NCBI GenBank assembly: GCA_046497225.1
Contig: JAWOGA010000044.1
Coordinates: forward strand, 1 to 16,024
Origin: JAXHLG01 sp046497225
Lineage (GTDB): Bacteria > Patescibacteriota > Minisyncoccia > Moranbacterales > DUUL01
DNA length: 16,024 nt
Reading direction: 5' to 3'
This document shows positions 14,633 to 16,024 of this stretch, one piece after another (positions within the stretch are counted from its first letter, which is position 1; every line of letters starts with the position of its first letter). Made by a program: the position numbers and the translations under genes. The notes under the pieces are model-generated. The model searched no databases. It saw only the letters and a program-made list of their open reading frames with translations, and was not told the DNA's origin.

Positions 14633-14719
14633 GTTTTGTCGGACTGCTGGGAATTGAACCCAGGCTACACGCACCCCACCTGTGGCTTCGCCACGAAGTG
14701 GCAGGCCATGCGCGCGTAC
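14633..14719 (-). pseudogene. partial tRNA-Pro copy interrupted by a 30-bp insertion
   Basis: This segment repeats 57 nt of the intact tRNA-Pro locus (14998-15054) without a mismatch, except that 30 bp are inserted at 14678-14707. The shared part runs from the 3' strand of the D stem through the anticodon arm, T arm and acceptor strand and seven bases beyond the acceptor strand, counting the discriminator. The 5' part of the tRNA (first 21 nt or so) is absent, so it cannot make a tRNA. The insertion falls in the anticodon loop region. The orientation is the same as the intact gene, with the GIY-YIG gene between the two copies. Confidence 0.9.
14678..14707. repeat. 30-bp hairpin inserted in the tRNA-Pro remnant
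   Basis: Relative to the intact tRNA, 30 extra bp begin ACCTGTGGCTTCG and end GTGGCAGGCC. Internal GTGGC and GCCAC copies let it fold into a GC-rich hairpin. The CCCACCTG...CAGGC ends resemble the REP-like repeats at 4192-4217 and 12147-12162. The exact boundaries are ambiguous by a few bases because the target is a run of C. Confidence 0.7.
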
Positions 14720-14723
14720 GTTT

Positions 14724-14978
14724 CTAATCGATATTAAGTTCTTTCGCTCTTTTTTCAATATAATTATACCCCCTATGAGTTTTCAGGAACCGCTCTCTTT
14801 CTCTGGCTTCTTTGCCATTTGAACAACCCTCCTTAAATAATAATACTAAAGGTCTTCTATTTTTAGTGGACCTCACCTCGCCATTATTGTGTTCCTTAAG
14901 TCTTCTTTTGAAATTATTTGTGCTTCCAATGTATCTACAACCATCCTTCATGCTTATTAAAACATACACTTCCCACAT
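14724..14978 (-). CDS. GIY-YIG single-domain nuclease
   Basis: The 84-aa protein is a stand-alone GIY-YIG domain of the UPF0213/YhbQ-like type. The first strand has VYVL (residues 4-7) and the second RYIGST (15-20), the GIY and YIG motifs; FKRRLKEHN (23-31) carries the expected catalytic Arg, and the ARERERFLKT helix (58-67) supplies the candidate metal-binding Glu. No DNA-binding extension is present. The gene starts 25 nt after the 3' end of tRNA-Pro, has no SD, and ends 4 nt before the repeated tRNA segment, so it fills practically all of the DNA between the two tRNA copies. This placement suggests co-transcription with the tRNA and a role in the origin of the duplication, which is inference. 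Confidence 0.88.
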   Translation of the reverse strand: MWEVYVLISMKDGCRYIGSTNNFKRRLKEHNNGEVRSTKNRRPLVLLFKEGCSNGKEARERERFLKTHRGYNYIEKRAKELNID

Positions 14979-15003
14979 TTTATTTATTTAATTTATTGTT
15001 TTG

Positions 15004-15074
15004 TCGGACTGCTGGGAATTGAACCCAGGCTACACGCACCCCATGCGCGCGTACTACCATTATACTACAGTCCG
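15004..15074 (-). tRNA. tRNA-Pro (anticodon GGG)
   Basis: The cloverleaf closes completely: acceptor CGGACTG/CAGTCCG, D arm GTAT/GTAC with loop AATGGTA, anticodon stem CGCGC/GCGTG (one G-U) with loop ATGGGGT giving anticodon GGG, a 4-nt variable region, and T arm CTGGG/CCCAG with loop TTCAATT. C1-G72 with discriminator A73 (15004) is the bacterial proline identity. CCA is not encoded. GGG reads CCC and CCU codons. Confidence 0.96.
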
Positions 15075-15089
15075 GAAGCGACATCGTAG

Positions 15090-15118
15090 AGTATGAAGTA
15101 TGAAATATGATTTGTCAA
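15090..15118 (-). promoter_or_regulatory. promoter of tRNA-Pro
   Basis: On the minus strand TTGACA (15113-15118), a 17-bp spacer and CATACT (15090-15095), with initiation expected near 15083, about 9 nt before the mature tRNA end. Its -35 overlaps that of the divergent plus-strand promoter. The spacer contains a GTATGAA tandem repeat (15091-15104). Confidence 0.55.
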
Positions 15119-15140
15119 TTCAAATAAAAAAATATAGAAT
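15112..15140 (+). promoter_or_regulatory. promoter of the glycosyltransferase gene
   Basis: TTGTCA (15112-15117), a 17-bp spacer and TAGAAT (15135-15140). Initiation near 15147 would give a leader of about 27 nt before the ATG at 15174. Confidence 0.6.
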
Positions 15141-15173
15141 TAAGTCAAGATTATAAAAACTAAATTTCAACCA

Positions 15174-16024
15174 ATGAAATTGAATTGGAAAAACTCTTTG
15201 GCAATTCTTTTGCTAATCCTCGCCTTGGGAGGATTTCTGAGGATGTATATGCTGGATAATCAGTCCTTTGTGGCAGATGAATATTTGGGCATAAATGCCG
15301 TTTACGGTCATGTGCAAACCGGGGAATGGAAATTTTGGGACTGGAATAATTGGGAATTAAGAGACAGGAAATATGATAGAGGCCAAGTCTATTACGCGCA
15401 GTCCTCTTTTTTATTGAATTATCTTCCGCCCACCGAAATTAATTTTCGAATTATCAGCGTAATTTGGGGTATGGTAACTATAGTTTTAATGTTTTTCCTG
15501 ACTTATTTTTTCAGCAAAAACTTCTTTATCGCGCTCCTCTCTTCTTTTTTGTGGGCTATCAGCATCTCCGCCATTACTTTTGACCGGCATTTCAGGATGT
15601 ATGCCATGTTTGCTCCGGTTTATTTAGCTCTTTCCTTTTTTGTTTTCCAATTCCTGGAATCAAAACCAGCCAAAATTAGAAACTGGCTGGATAGGTTTTC
15701 TAAAAAAACCCGGCTAAACTGGAACTACGCTGTTCCGGCTTTAGGTCTTTTGATTCTCTCCTTTTTAACGCACTTGCTAACCGTCAATATTTTTCCCGTG
15801 ATAACTGTTTACATTATAACTTTGGCAATTATCCAATGGAGAAAAAATAAAAATCCAAAAAATAAATATACCTACTTACTACTTATCCCTCTTGTATCTC
15901 TTATCGCGCTTTCTTTTACCAGTATACTAAAAAGTTCTTTAGGCTCTTTGGATTTCCCCGTTAATCACTTTAAGCATTTTGAAAATATTACTCTTGATTA
16001 CAGCCATGGGATTTTGGCAATAAC
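15174..16024 (+). CDS. GT-C family membrane glycosyltransferase (PMT/ArnT-like), 3' end beyond window
   Basis: The frame from ATG 15174 stays open to the window end (283 full codons). It is rich in hydrophobic helices: one at about 8-27 and several from about 95 onward. After the first helix comes FVADEY with the Asp35-Glu36 pair expected in the first extracellular loop of dolichyl- or undecaprenyl-phosphate-sugar dependent GT-C enzymes, where it is catalytic. FDRHFRMYAMF (136-146) corresponds to the ARMYAL-like motif common in this family. The role would be transfer of a sugar from a lipid carrier to a protein or glycolipid on the outer face of the membrane; the acceptor cannot be told. It is the only clearly supported plus-strand gene here, divergent from tRNA-Pro. 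No SD precedes the ATG. Confidence 0.82.
   Translation, partial: MKLNWKNSLAILLLILALGGFLRMYMLDNQSFVADEYLGINAVYGHVQTGEWKFWDWNNWELRDRKYDRGQVYYAQSSFLLNYLPPTEINFRIISVIWGMVTIVLMFFLTYFFSKNFFIALLSSFLWAISISAITFDRHFRMYAMFAPVYLALSFFVFQFLESKPAKIRNWLDRFSKKTRLNWNYAVPALGLLILSFLTHLLTVNIFPVITVYIITLAIIQWRKNKNPKNKYTYLLLIPLVSLIALSFTSILKSSLGSLDFPVNHFKHFENITLDYSHGILAI

Noticed and set aside
14640..14719. Second functional tRNA-Pro gene with an intron in the anticodon loop
   Set aside because: The first 21 or so nucleotides of the tRNA are missing, so no acceptor or D stem can form.
14639..15074. Group I intron with GIY-YIG homing endonuclease inside tRNA-Pro
   Set aside because: The upstream tRNA is complete and folds by itself, so nothing needs splicing; the downstream copy lacks the 5' part; the 278 nt between repeats is nearly all coding and leaves no room for an intron core.
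1..16024. CRISPR array or defence island
   Set aside because: No regularly spaced repeats with unique spacers and no cas, restriction or toxin-antitoxin genes were seen.
1..16024. Alternative genetic code with TGA as Gly or Trp
   Set aside because: Housekeeping genes have no in-frame TGA, and TGA ends the 104-aa and 78-aa genes at sensible positions.

Overview
The window is AT-rich bacterial DNA. Almost everything reads on the minus strand; one plus-strand gene runs off the right edge. The set of genes, the short intergenic spacers full of small repeats, TGA behaving as an ordinary stop, and start codons that mostly lack a Shine-Dalgarno (SD) sequence suggest a reduced-genome member of the Candidate Phyla Radiation (Patescibacteria, probably a Parcubacteria-type lineage). 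That placement is inference from gene content and style; no phylogenetic marker was aligned.

Layout from right to left, the direction in which most genes are transcribed. A GT-C type membrane glycosyltransferase (plus strand, cut by the window edge) diverges from a tRNA-Pro(GGG) gene, and their promoters appear to share one -35 box. Behind the tRNA lies a single-domain GIY-YIG nuclease gene, then a second copy of the 3' two-thirds of the same tRNA interrupted by a 30-bp hairpin, then a terminator and a 28-bp near-perfect palindrome. Next is an SPFH/prohibitin-like membrane protein followed by three small unrecognised genes (104, 78 and 57 aa), ending at a strong terminator. Then come ftsA and ftsZ, each with its own promoter, followed by the str cluster rpsL-rpsG-fusA-tuf, closed by a perfect 11-bp stem terminator. 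Left of that are murG, a two-gene unit (95-aa zinc-ribbon protein and ribosomal protein bL25), and a membrane-anchored coiled-coil protein with a lytic transglycosylase domain.

The core of the window thus covers cell division (FtsA, FtsZ), peptidoglycan precursor synthesis (MurG), peptidoglycan cleavage (transglycosylase) and translation (uS12, uS7, EF-G, EF-Tu, bL25, tRNA-Pro). Promoters recognisable by eye follow one pattern, TTGACA-like, 16-17 bp spacer, TAAAAT-like, in front of rpsL, tuf, ftsZ, ftsA, the zinc-ribbon gene and the glycosyltransferase.

The parts most worth a second look are (1) the tRNA-Pro / GIY-YIG / tRNA-3'-repeat arrangement, which looks like a very small tRNA-targeted mobile cassette; (2) the small-gene operon behind the SPFH gene, whose three unknown genes carry canonical SD sequences while the neighbouring housekeeping genes do not; and (3) the unexplained 28-bp palindrome between these two units.
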